This document shows positions 45,587 through 52,304 of a DNA stretch of 64,000 nucleotides, in pieces. Every line of letters starts with the position of its first letter. The first letter of the stretch is position 1. Source of the stretch: Flavobacterium seoulense (GTDB lineage Bacteria > Bacteroidota > Bacteroidia > Flavobacteriales > Flavobacteriaceae). A program made the position numbers and the translations under genes. The notes under the pieces are model-generated. The model worked only from the letters and a program-made list of their open reading frames with translations, had not been told where the DNA came from and did no database searches. The stretch covers positions 62,001-126,000 of the forward strand of contig NZ_JNCA01000016.1 in the NCBI RefSeq assembly GCF_000695795.1. Reading direction: 5' to 3'.

Positions 45587-46869
45587 TGGAATTTAAAAAA
45601 ATAGGCAAAAAAGATCCCTACGCAGCCTTACGTTACAAAGAATTCAATACTTTTTTATTCCTGCGTTTTGCGATGGTTTTTGCCTGGTCAATGCAATTTA
45701 TTGTTATCGAATGGCAGGTTTACAGTATTACAAAAGATGCTCTTTCGCTTGGAATTATTGGATTAATGGAAGTAATTCCGGCCGTTTCGTTAGCCTTATT
45801 TGCGGGTCATATTGTAGATCAAAATGAAAAAAAAGGTTTATTAGTAAAATGTATTTTCGGCTTTTCAGTCATTAGTTTTGGACTATTTTTATTGACCTGG
45901 CCTATTGTAGTTGAAGGTTTTTCTAAACAAATTATATTATACCTCATCTATTTTCTGGTATTTCTGGGCGGATTAGTAAGGGCTTTTCTGGGTCCTACTA
46001 TTTTTTCGCTTTTATCATTAATTGTTCCTAAAAAAATATATCCTAATGCCGCTACTTGGAGTAGTTCGGTTTGGCAAATTGCTGCTGTAGTTGGACCTGC
46101 TGTAGCAGGATTTTCAATTACATTAATTGGTGTTCACTGGTCTTTGTGTCTGGTTTTTAGCTGTTCTTTAATGGCTTTGCTGGCTTTATCTCAAATAAGT
46201 AAAAAACCTATTTTGAATCCAAAAATTGGCGAACCTGTGATGCAAAGCTTGTCAGAAGGAATCAAATTTGTTTTTAACAACAAAACGGTTTTAGGAGCAA
46301 TTACGTTGGATATGGTCGCCGTTTTATTTGGTGGTGCAGTAGCTTTATTACCTATTTTTGCTCAGGATATTCTAAAAGTAGGCCCGGAAGGTTTTGGATT
46401 TTTACGAGCTGCTCCTGCTGTTGGCGCTTTCCTGACAATGCTAATTACGGCTTATGTTCCTTTGAGTAAAAATGCCGGAATGAAACTTTTGACTGCTATT
46501 TTTGGTTTTGGAGTTTGTATCATTGTTTTTGGACTTTCGACTTTGTTTTGGGTTTCGCTTGTTGCTTTATTTTTTAGCGGTGTTTTTGACGGAATTTCGG
46601 TAGTAATTCGTCAAACAATTTTACAAATTAAAACTCCCGATAATATGCGAGGAAGGGTTTCCTCTGTAAATTCAATGTTTGTAGGTTCTTCAAATGAATT
46701 AGGTGCCTTCGAAAGCGGTCTAACTGCCCGATTGATGGGTACAGTAACCGCTGTTGTTTTTGGCGGAAGCATGACGCTTTTAGTTGTTTTAACTACCGGA
46801 ATTATTTCTCCAACTTTTAGAAGATTAGATTTAACTAAAGATATCGAAGAACACGAAAAAGAAGATTAA
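45586..46869 (+). CDS. MFS transporter (EntS/MFS_3-like)
   Basis: Major facilitator permease of 427 residues with about 12 spans. ATG 45586, which overlaps the recJ stop by one base, is preferred over an earlier in-frame codon within recJ, because conserved sequence begins at 'YAALRYKEFNTFLFLRFAMVFAWSMQFIVIEWQVY'. That N-terminal phrase and the TM4-TM5 region 'FLGPTIFSLLSLIVPKKIYPNAATWSSSVWQIAAVVGPAVAG' fit the MFS_3/enterobactin-exporter-like group. The substrate is unknown. Coupling to recJ is probably just operon packing. Confidence 0.88.
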   Translation: MEFKKIGKKDPYAALRYKEFNTFLFLRFAMVFAWSMQFIVIEWQVYSITKDALSLGIIGLMEVIPAVSLALFAGHIVDQNEKKGLLVKCIFGFSVISFGLFLLTWPIVVEGFSKQIILYLIYFLVFLGGLVRAFLGPTIFSLLSLIVPKKIYPNAATWSSSVWQIAAVVGPAVAGFSITLIGVHWSLCLVFSCSLMALLALSQISKKPILNPKIGEPVMQSLSEGIKFVFNNKTVLGAITLDMVAVLFGGAVALLPIFAQDILKVGPEGFGFLRAAPAVGAFLTMLITAYVPLSKNAGMKLLTAIFGFGVCIIVFGLSTLFWVSLVALFFSGVFDGISVVIRQTILQIKTPDNMRGRVSSVNSMFVGSSNELGAFESGLTARLMGTVTAVVFGGSMTLLVVLTTGIISPTFRRLDLTKDIEEHEKED

Positions 46870-47082
46870 AAGCCTAATCCTTATTTTTTAAATTAAAACA
46901 CACGTTTTATATAACTATATTTAAAAATTCCTCATCAATTTAACAAAATTAAGATAATTTAAAATATAAGATAAATCTTAAAGAATTAATTATTTTTAAC
47001 TCAAAAGACAATTCTTAATACTAAAATAATTGGTTTGAATTGGAATTATAGTACTTTCAAACTTTTTTTTAAAGAAATCGAT
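46870..47082. other. Gap before the GT9 gene
   Basis: 213 bp, extremely AT-rich, without a gene or a strong terminator. TTGGTTTG just before 47035 partly resembles a -7 box but lacks TA. Confidence 0.4.
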
Positions 47083-48123
47083 ATGAGTTTAAAATGCGAA
47101 ATTAATGCAGTAAGAAGAAAAATTACACGTGGTTTGACCAAGAATATTGGACAAAACAAGTTCGATTACAAAGCAAATTCGACAATAAATTTTAAAAACG
47201 TTTTAATTTCACGTCCTAATCACCGATTAGGAAATTTATTATTGATAACTCCTCTGGTTCAGGAAATCAACGCTGTTTTCCCAGATTGTAAAATCGATTT
47301 ATTTGTAAAAGGAGGCTTAGCTCCTATTATTTTCGAAAATTATCCTACAGTAGATAATTATATCGTTTTACCCAGAAAACCTTTTGATAACCTCATCAAG
47401 TATTTTCGTGTTTGGTTTAAAATCAAGAAAAAGAAATACGATTTAGTGATTAATATTGACAAAGGTTCTTCGTCAGGTCGATTATCAACTCAATTTGCTA
47501 ATGCTAATTTTAAATTTTTTGGCGAATTGAATGACGAAATAATTCAAAAATATCCGGATTATAAGCACATGGCTAAATATCCTGTTTATGAATTTCGTCA
47601 TTATTTAAACCAACTTGGTCATATTGATACACAAAAAGAAGTTCCAACTATCAATATCAAATTGAGCGAAAAAGAACTTCAGGATGCAAAATTTGTTCTT
47701 GACGAAATAGTTCCAAGTGACAAAAAAACAATTGCCATTTTTACTTTTGCAACCGGAGCAAAATGTTATACACCAGAATGGTGGAATCCAGTTTATGAAA
47801 AACTGAAAGCCACATTTCCTGATTATAATATCGTCGAAGTTTTACCGGTAGAAAATGTATCCCAAATAGATTTTAAAGCACCTCATTTTTACAGCAAAGA
47901 TGTTCGCGAAATCGCTGCCTTTATTGCTAACACTAGTGTTTTTATTGGTGCCGATAGTGGTATTATGCACTTAGCCTGTGCATCCCAAACACCAGTTTTA
48001 GGATTATTTTCGGTTACTATTCCTGAAAAATACGAGCCTTATGGCAATAACAGTATCGCCATTGATACTAATACTACTAATCTCGAATCAATGATTGAAA
48101 TTGTAAAAAGTCGTTTGAAATAA
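47083..48123 (+). CDS. GT9 family glycosyltransferase (heptosyltransferase-like)
   Basis: Predicted transferase of 346 residues in LPS or surface glycan assembly, acting at the inner face of the membrane. GT-B fold: 'VLISRPNHRLGNLLLITPLVQEI' (about 41-63) in the acceptor domain, and the donor domain with 'FTFATGAKCYTPEWW' and 'FIGADSGIMHLACASQTPVLGLF' (about 288-310). I chose ATG 47083; an in-frame TTG at 47035 adds residues without family character. The donor could be ADP-heptose or another sugar. It is a single gene with AT-rich gaps on both sides. Confidence 0.88.
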   Translation: MSLKCEINAVRRKITRGLTKNIGQNKFDYKANSTINFKNVLISRPNHRLGNLLLITPLVQEINAVFPDCKIDLFVKGGLAPIIFENYPTVDNYIVLPRKPFDNLIKYFRVWFKIKKKKYDLVINIDKGSSSGRLSTQFANANFKFFGELNDEIIQKYPDYKHMAKYPVYEFRHYLNQLGHIDTQKEVPTINIKLSEKELQDAKFVLDEIVPSDKKTIAIFTFATGAKCYTPEWWNPVYEKLKATFPDYNIVEVLPVENVSQIDFKAPHFYSKDVREIAAFIANTSVFIGADSGIMHLACASQTPVLGLFSVTIPEKYEPYGNNSIAIDTNTTNLESMIEIVKSRLK

Positions 48124-48186
48124 CAATAAAATTAAAATTGGTTTCATTTTCATTATTTTTATTTAGAATCAATACAAATAAATAAT

Positions 48187-48194
48187 TATATTTG
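48187..48194 (+). promoter_or_regulatory. -7 box for the small cysteine-rich protein gene
   Basis: TATATTTG fits TAnnTTTG; the in-frame TTG at 48192 lies inside it, so ATG 48213 is the start. Confidence 0.55.
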
Positions 48195-48212
48195 TTTCAT
48201 ACATTAGAAATT

Positions 48213-48569
48213 ATGGAACAGATACAACAAATCTATTTAAATAGCCTGGGAATTACTTTTTACTGGGAAAAAGAAGAAGGAGTTATACCTCACAGGGTAC
48301 AATTGATTTTTAAAGAAATTGGGCTATTCTTTACTATTGACGAATTGAACGATTTTGAATATTTAATCGACGAAAGTATTGCAAAAAATAACTGTTGCGA
48401 AGGCTGTGCGCTAAAAAACAGTAACTGCAAATTTTTATTGAAAACACCAATCTACCAACTTGATTTATCGGTTTCAATTGGCGAATTAAAGTACCTGAAA
48501 GATTTAGTAAATGGTACTCTGTTTCGAATTAAAATGGAAATGTATCTGAATGGAGATGCTAGAAATTAA
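48213..48569 (+). CDS. Hypothetical protein with CCxxC...C cluster
   Basis: Cytoplasmic protein of 118 residues, family not recognised. The N-terminal half has 'GITFYWEKEEGVIPHRVQLIFKEIGLFFT'. The middle carries a four-cysteine cluster CCEGCALKNSNC (about 61-72), which could bind Zn or Fe. Fold and function are unknown. It has its own promoter (TATATTTG at 48187-48194) and converges with the LpxH-like gene, the 3' ends overlapping by 4 bp. Confidence 0.7.
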   Translation: MEQIQQIYLNSLGITFYWEKEEGVIPHRVQLIFKEIGLFFTIDELNDFEYLIDESIAKNNCCEGCALKNSNCKFLLKTPIYQLDLSVSIGELKYLKDLVNGTLFRIKMEMYLNGDARN

Positions 48570-49309
48570 CTTTCGAATTTCTTTAATTCAAAATTTTCTC
48601 CGTCAAAAACACCATAAGTAAAATACGTAATCCAATCACCAAGATTGACATAATCGGCATTTTTACCTACAGGATGAATCATTGGTAAATGACGATGCCC
48701 AAAAATTAGATAATTATAATGTTTGGTTTCTAATTTTCGCTTGGCATACAAGATGAGCCATTCATTATCTTCACCTAAAAATTTCACATCTGACTCTCCG
48801 GAAATCAGCTTATTTTTTACCGAAAGATATTGTGCTAAACGAACACCAATATCCGGATGAAGCCATCTAAAAAGCCATTTAGAAAAAGGATTCGTAAACA
48901 CTTTTTTCATTCGTTTGTATCCTAAATCGCCAGGACCTTTTCCGTCTCCGTGACCTATAAGAAAGGTTTTTCCATTAAAAGTAAATTCCCGATTATCGTG
49001 ATAAACAGGAATATTTAATTCTTTTTCGAAATAATCTTCCATCCACAAATCGTGATTTCCAACAAAGAAATAAATCGGAATTCCACTATCACGAATTTCA
49101 GCCAATTTCCCTAAAACCCTCACGAATCCTTTAGGAATAACCGTTTTATATTCGAACCAGAAATCGAATAAATCACCTAAAAGAAAAATAGCTTCAGCAT
49201 CTTTTTTCACTTCGTCAAGCCAGGCAACAAATTTTTGTTCTCTTGGAAAACTCAATTCGGCTGTTGGCGCTCCAAAATGTTGGTCAGAAGCAAAGTAGAC
49301 TTTTTTCAT
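48566..49309 (-). CDS. lpxH: UDP-2,3-diacylglucosamine diphosphatase (LpxH-like)
   Basis: Calcineurin-like phosphoesterase of 247 residues, predicted to cleave UDP-diacylglucosamine to lipid X in lipid A synthesis. Metal motifs run in order: SDQHFG (8-13, where the usual DxH appears as DQH), FLLGDLFDFW (about 42-51), GNHDLWM (about 79-85), IGHGDGKGPGD and IFGHRHLPM. The GDLFDFW and HGDG motifs favour LpxH over general phosphodiesterases. It lies downstream of queD across an 84-bp gap made of GTTATGGGTTATG and AACTTCTAACTC repeats. Confidence 0.85.
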   Translation of the reverse strand: MKKVYFASDQHFGAPTAELSFPREQKFVAWLDEVKKDAEAIFLLGDLFDFWFEYKTVIPKGFVRVLGKLAEIRDSGIPIYFFVGNHDLWMEDYFEKELNIPVYHDNREFTFNGKTFLIGHGDGKGPGDLGYKRMKKVFTNPFSKWLFRWLHPDIGVRLAQYLSVKNKLISGESDVKFLGEDNEWLILYAKRKLETKHYNYLIFGHRHLPMIHPVGKNADYVNLGDWITYFTYGVFDGENFELKKFES

Positions 49310-49317
49310 AGGATTAG

Positions 49318-49391
49318 TTATGGGTTATGGGTTATGAGTTATGAATTAGGTTATGTAAAACCCTTAACTTCTAACTCTTAACGTACAACTT
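49318..49391. repeat. GTTATGGGTTATG word repeats between queD and the LpxH-like gene
   Basis: Several GTTATGGG/GTTATGAG units in tandem (about 49318-49353) are followed by CTTAACTTCTAACTCTTAACG. Both words recur elsewhere (36509-36668, 61756-61779, and in leuS). Confidence 0.65.
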
Positions 49392-49393
49392 AT

Positions 49394-49846
49394 TTAGAGA
49401 TTATCACTCGCAAACCATTCGGCAAACGAAGATTCTGTTTCTTGTAATTTTAAAGAAAAAAGTGTGATTCCTGCTGGTAATCTACTTATGATTCTCTCAG
49501 CAAAATCAACCACCATATTCTCACTTGTGGGCTGGTAATTCACTAAAATTACGTGATGTCCGCGATTTTTTAGTTCCTGAGCTAATTCGACATGTGGCGT
49601 AGTTTCGTTAAAAACAGTTGCATGATCAAACTGATCTACAATTTCTTCTTTCACGATTTTTTTCAAATCAGAAAAATCAATTACCATCCCAAATTTCACA
49701 TCATTACGGTTTGTAATAGGTTTACCAATAACCGTTACAGACAATTTATAACTATGACCATGTACGTTTTTACACTTTCCGTCGTAACCGTATAAGGCGT
49801 GACCGGTTTCGAAACTAAATTGTTTTGTAATTCTGATATTACTCAT
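49394..49846 (-). CDS. queD: 6-carboxy-5,6,7,8-tetrahydropterin synthase
   Basis: Converts dihydroneopterin triphosphate to 6-carboxytetrahydropterin in the queuosine/7-deazaguanine pathway. The 150 residues contain the zinc and active-site motifs: FSFETGHALYGYDGKCKNVHGHSYKL (about 10-35, catalytic Cys25 and His30/His32), FDHATVFNE, PTSENMVVDF and QETESSFAEW. I use ATG 49846, since the earlier in-frame TTG lies within the -7 box TAAATTTG (49865-49872). A eukaryote-like pyruvoyl-tetrahydropterin synthase is the alternative, but the CxxxHGH arrangement fits QueD. Confidence 0.92.
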   Translation of the reverse strand: MSNIRITKQFSFETGHALYGYDGKCKNVHGHSYKLSVTVIGKPITNRNDVKFGMVIDFSDLKKIVKEEIVDQFDHATVFNETTPHVELAQELKNRGHHVILVNYQPTSENMVVDFAERIISRLPAGITLFSLKLQETESSFAEWFASDNL

Positions 49847-49864
49847 CCTTGATTTTTTTGACTG

Positions 49865-49872
49865 CAAATTTA
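49865..49872 (-). promoter_or_regulatory. -7 box for queD
   Basis: The minus strand reads TAAATTTG (TAnnTTTG), 18 nt upstream of the ATG at 49846. Confidence 0.5.
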
Positions 49873-49914
49873 CGAATTAATAACCGTTTAAATAATAATT
49901 TCCAAATAAAGAAA

Positions 49915-49960
49915 AAATTCCAAATTCCAATCGTTTTGAGTTTTTTGGAATTTGGAATTT
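49915..49960. terminator. Hairpin after the enoyl-CoA hydratase gene
   Basis: Perfect 16-bp arms AAATTCCAAATTCCAA (49915-49930) and complement (49945-49960), 14-nt loop, with T-runs on the leftward reading. Same arm words as 5214-5275. Confidence 0.7.
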
Positions 49961-49979
49961 AAAATATTGGAATCTTTTT

Positions 49980-50747
49980 TTATTTCTTAAATTCTAACAA
50001 AGCCTTTTTAGTAAAATCTGACAAAACTAATTGTCCAGTTATTGCAGCTCTTTCAAACAAAAGTGATTCCCAATTTTCAGTTCCTTCCCAAATAATTTTC
50101 TTCATTTCGAATAAAGCATCTGGATTATAAGAAGCTAATTTGGAAGTAAAATTGGCAATAGCCTCATCTAACAATTCCGTAGTTTCAAACACGGCAGCAT
50201 ACAATCCTTTTTGTTGTGCCCAGGCTGCCGATTTCCATTCGTGAGCCGCTAAAGTCATTTCGGTCATTGCTGTTTTTCCTATTTTTCTACTCACGGCTGG
50301 TTCAATCACAAAAGGACCAATTCCTATCGCTAATTCAGATAACTTTATTGAAGCTTCCGCTGTTGCAAAAGTATAATCGCAGGCAGCGGCAATACCTACT
50401 CCGCCTCCAACTGCTTTTCCGTGAATGCGTCCCACAATAAGTTTAGAACAGTTACGCATCGCATTGATTAAATGAGCAAAACCAGAGAAAAATGCTAATC
50501 CTTCTTCTTCATTAGTTACAGTCAAAAGTTCATCAAAAGAAGCACCGGCACAAAAAGCGGCGGTTCCTTTACTCTTTAAAACAATTCCATTAACCCCATC
50601 ATTAACACTTAAATTATTGATTTCTTTTGTTAAAGAATCCAACAAAAAACGTGGAAAAGAATTACTCGCCGGATGTCCAAATTCAACCGTAGCAATACTA
50701 TTTTCTATTGTTGTAATTAATGAGCCGCTAGAACTTTGTATATTCAT
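49980..50747 (-). CDS. Enoyl-CoA hydratase/isomerase family protein
   Basis: Crotonase-fold enzyme of 255 residues. The CoA- and oxyanion-hole segments are AFCAGASFDELL (about 70-81) and 'GRIHGKAVGGGVGIAAACDYTFA' (about 106-128). The usual catalytic Glu in the first active-site helix is not obvious, while acidic residues occur around 'ELAIGIGPFVIEPA'. Members hydrate enoyl-CoA, isomerise double bonds or act in phenylacetate or fatty acid breakdown; the exact reaction is uncertain. It stands alone with a strong hairpin on the 3' side. Confidence 0.88.
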   Translation of the reverse strand: MNIQSSSGSLITTIENSIATVEFGHPASNSFPRFLLDSLTKEINNLSVNDGVNGIVLKSKGTAAFCAGASFDELLTVTNEEEGLAFFSGFAHLINAMRNCSKLIVGRIHGKAVGGGVGIAAACDYTFATAEASIKLSELAIGIGPFVIEPAVSRKIGKTAMTEMTLAAHEWKSAAWAQQKGLYAAVFETTELLDEAIANFTSKLASYNPDALFEMKKIIWEGTENWESLLFERAAITGQLVLSDFTKKALLEFKK

Positions 50748-50814
50748 GGAATAGTTTTTAGGTAAAGTTAAAAATATTCGACAGAAAGAATAGTTTTTTG
50801 AATCTTTAAAATAC

Positions 50815-50822
50815 TATATTTG
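50815..50822 (+). promoter_or_regulatory. -7 box of the tRNA-Ala locus
   Basis: TATATTTG, a full TAnnTTTG match. The expected start of transcription (about 50829) falls directly in front of the tRNA-like fragment at 50831, not the intact tRNA at 50898. So the broken copy occupies the position a promoter-proximal tRNA should have. Confidence 0.6.
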
Positions 50823-50830
50823 CCAAACCT

Positions 50831-50889
50831 GAGGGATTAGCTCATTTGGCTAGAGTGTCCCGACAGTATCGGGAAGACGACCGTTCAGA
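50831..50889 (+). pseudogene. Broken tRNA-Ala copy with replaced anticodon arm
   Basis: GGGATTAGCTCATTTGGCTAGAG (23 nt; 50833-50855) is identical to 50900-50922 of the intact tRNA-Ala, covering most of the acceptor strand and the D-arm. After it, the anticodon arm is TCCCG-ACAGTAT-CGGGA in place of CTACG-CTGGCAG-CGTAG. The loop has C at position 33 where U is required, and the sequence then decays (GACGACCGTTCAGAAT) without a T-arm or 3' acceptor strand. It cannot be a working tRNA. Confidence 0.85.
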
Positions 50890-50897
50890 ATAAAATT

Positions 50898-50971
50898 GGG
50901 GGATTAGCTCATTTGGCTAGAGCGCTACGCTGGCAGCGTAGAGGCGACCGGTTCGAATCCGGTATTCTCCA
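50898..50971 (+). tRNA. tRNA-Ala (anticodon GGC)
   Basis: A complete 74-nt cloverleaf: acceptor GGGGGAT/ATTCTCC (two G-U pairs), TA, D-stem GCTC/GAGC, anticodon stem CTACG/CGTAG with loop CTGGCAG, 5-nt variable loop AGGCG, T-stem ACCGG/CCGGT with loop TTCGAAT, and discriminator A. The anticodon GGC reads GCC and GCU alanine codons. CCA is not encoded. A perfect terminator hairpin follows. The gene is flanked by two partial copies of itself. Confidence 0.97.
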
Positions 50972-50972
50972 C

Positions 50973-51003
50973 AAAGACTCAAACAATGTTTGAGTCTTTT
51001 TTA
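50973..51003 (+). terminator. tRNA-Ala terminator
   Basis: Perfect 12-bp stem AAAGACTCAAAC/GTTTGAGTCTTT (50973-50984, 50988-50999) with a run of T. It lies between the tRNA and the GIY-YIG gene, so nuclease expression depends on read-through or a promoter of its own. Confidence 0.85.
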
Positions 51004-51014
51004 TTTCTATCAAT

Positions 51015-51263
51015 ATGTTTTATACTTACATCATTTATTCAAAGAGTATTAATAAATATTATGTTGGCTCTTGTCAGGATGTTCAAGAACGACTTAAAGA
51101 TCATTTAAACAGTAGAAGTAAATACACAAAAAAGGCTAAAGATTGGGAATTAAAATATTTTGAAACCTATTCTTCTAGAAGTGAAGCTTATCAAAGGGAA
51201 ATGCAAATCAAAAGAATGAAAAGTAGAAAATATATTGAAAGTTTAATTGAAAATAAGGAATAA
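51015..51263 (+). CDS. GIY-YIG endonuclease embedded in a duplicated tRNA locus
   Basis: Small stand-alone nuclease of 82 residues: the first-strand motif FYTYIIYS (2-9, the GIY position reading Y-I-I), YYVGSC (15-20, the YIG position as YVG), Arg26 in VQERLKDH, and conserved-type acidic residues in SEAYQREMQIKRMKSRKYI. No DNA-binding domain is attached. The family (YhbQ/UPF0213-like, sometimes called excinuclease-ABC-C-like) is mostly uncharacterised. The stop codon TAA is directly followed by a tRNA 3' half (51264), and the gene lies between two identical 34-bp copies of the tRNA-Ala 3' end (50942-50975, 51286-51319). This suggests a homing-like nuclease that uses the tRNA as its target. 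Confidence 0.88.
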   Translation: MFYTYIIYSKSINKYYVGSCQDVQERLKDHLNSRSKYTKKAKDWELKYFETYSSRSEAYQREMQIKRMKSRKYIESLIENKE

Positions 51264-51315
51264 AGCGTCCCGATAACAATCGGGAAGGCGACCGGTTCGA
51301 ATCCGGTATTCTCCA
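51264..51315 (+). pseudogene. tRNA-Ala 3' half with replaced anticodon arm
   Basis: Starts with AGCG right after the nuclease stop codon and continues with the palindrome TCCCGATAACAATCGGGA in place of the anticodon arm. It then gives a perfect variable loop, T-arm and 3' acceptor strand of tRNA-Ala; 51286-51319 equals 50942-50975 over 34 nt. There is no 5' acceptor strand or D-arm. With the 5' copy at 50831 it would rebuild one tRNA-like gene having a TCCCGA...TCGGGA arm. Confidence 0.88.
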
Positions 51316-51317
51316 CA

Positions 51318-51350
51318 AACAAGCCTTAAACATGTTGTTTAAGGCTTGTT
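51318..51350 (+). terminator. Terminator after the tRNA 3' half
   Basis: Perfect 14-bp stem AACAAGCCTTAAAC/GTTTAAGGCTTGTT (51318-51331, 51337-51350), 5-nt loop. Its sequence differs from the terminator after the intact tRNA, so the 34-bp duplication stops exactly before the terminators. Confidence 0.8.
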
Positions 51351-51353
51351 CAT

Positions 51354-52304
51354 TTACCTAAAAATATAAGAAACTCCGATAGATCCATAAAAATACCCAG
51401 TCATTCTTTCTGATTTGTGCTCTTTTCCTCTGTAAACAAAAGCATAGGAAAGATTCAGATTTTTGGTTCTATACCGTAGTCCTGCTTCTCCATTAAATCG
51501 GAAAGGTTTAATATCAAAAGTTACAGGGCTACTATCATTAAATAAACTTCCTTGTATCGTGGCGTCATAAAGCTGGTAATTAAAATAAGGCGCCATGTAA
51601 AAATAAAATTCACTCTCCGGAGATTTTCCATCAGCATTTAATGAAGCTCCGTAAAAATTAGAATCCACAAGAGGAACTAATTTCTTAAAACCAATTCTGG
51701 TTACAAATCCAGCCGAAAAAGAAGTAAATATCGTTCCTAATTTAGCTTCCGATTGCCATTGAAAATCAATTCTTGTACTATTTATTCCGCCTAAAAATGG
51801 TTTTGCGTACATGACATAAACCTGAAGTGCCAAAGCATTTTTAATTTGGTAATCCCATTCATCAAAAGCAGTATAATTAAACATTCGATGCGTGGTAGAT
51901 TGCACCTGATCGGCAAAAGAATTAGGACCAACATATCCTGCCTGAAAATACTTTTTTAAAATTCCCTGATTAGCGTAAAAATTCGTAGTTCTAAATTCGC
52001 CAAAAAGATAACCTGCAAAAGGACGGTCAAACATTTCTTCTTCATCCTTATAAATATCACGCGGACTGTACATATATTGTCCTGCTCTGATTTCGTTGAC
52101 TTTTTTTAAAAGATTAGGTTTTTCTTTTTTAGATAAATACCTGTAGAAAATCTCCAGACCATTGGTATAATACTGGTCATTTTTTGATGAAGTATACAAA
52201 TCATTTTCGGTAACAACACCTATTTCAACGCTCTTATTCTGGCTGCGTAAAACAACCGAAATCAACAGGAAAAAACAAATAAAAAGTACTGATTTTGACC
52301 GCAT
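51354..52304 (-). CDS. LpxR-like lipid A 3'-O-deacylase
   Basis: Outer-membrane beta-barrel of 316 residues with signal peptide (about 1-21). LpxR-family marks: VVTENDLYTSSKNDQYYTNGL (about 30-50) with the calcium/catalytic Asn-Asp pair, 'AGYVGPNSFADQVQSTTHRMF' containing the catalytic-type His, and 'WDYQIKNALALQV'. Salmonella LpxR removes the 3'-acyloxyacyl group of lipid A. Beta-strand-like blocks continue to a C-terminal aromatic end. It directly follows mtgA with no gap, so both envelope genes share a transcript. Annotation as LpxR rests on motif order; activity is unproven. Confidence 0.85.
   Translation of the reverse strand: MRSKSVLFICFFLLISVVLRSQNKSVEIGVVTENDLYTSSKNDQYYTNGLEIFYRYLSKKEKPNLLKKVNEIRAGQYMYSPRDIYKDEEEMFDRPFAGYLFGEFRTTNFYANQGILKKYFQAGYVGPNSFADQVQSTTHRMFNYTAFDEWDYQIKNALALQVYVMYAKPFLGGINSTRIDFQWQSEAKLGTIFTSFSAGFVTRIGFKKLVPLVDSNFYGASLNADGKSPESEFYFYMAPYFNYQLYDATIQGSLFNDSSPVTFDIKPFRFNGEAGLRYRTKNLNLSYAFVYRGKEHKSERMTGYFYGSIGVSYIFR

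Noticed and set aside
46870..47082. Promoter for the GT9 gene at TTGGTTTG (47027-47038 region)
   Set aside because: The TA of the -7 box is missing, so it does not meet the consensus used for other sites.
50831..50889. A second functional tRNA gene
   Set aside because: Position 33 is C, the T-arm and 3' acceptor strand are missing, and the anticodon arm is the TCCCGA palindrome.
50972..51285. A group I intron with a GIY-YIG homing nuclease in the tRNA anticodon loop
   Set aside because: The segment is too short for an intron core, no P3-P7 core was seen, the ORF lies outside the intact tRNA, and the intact tRNA has an uninterrupted anticodon loop.
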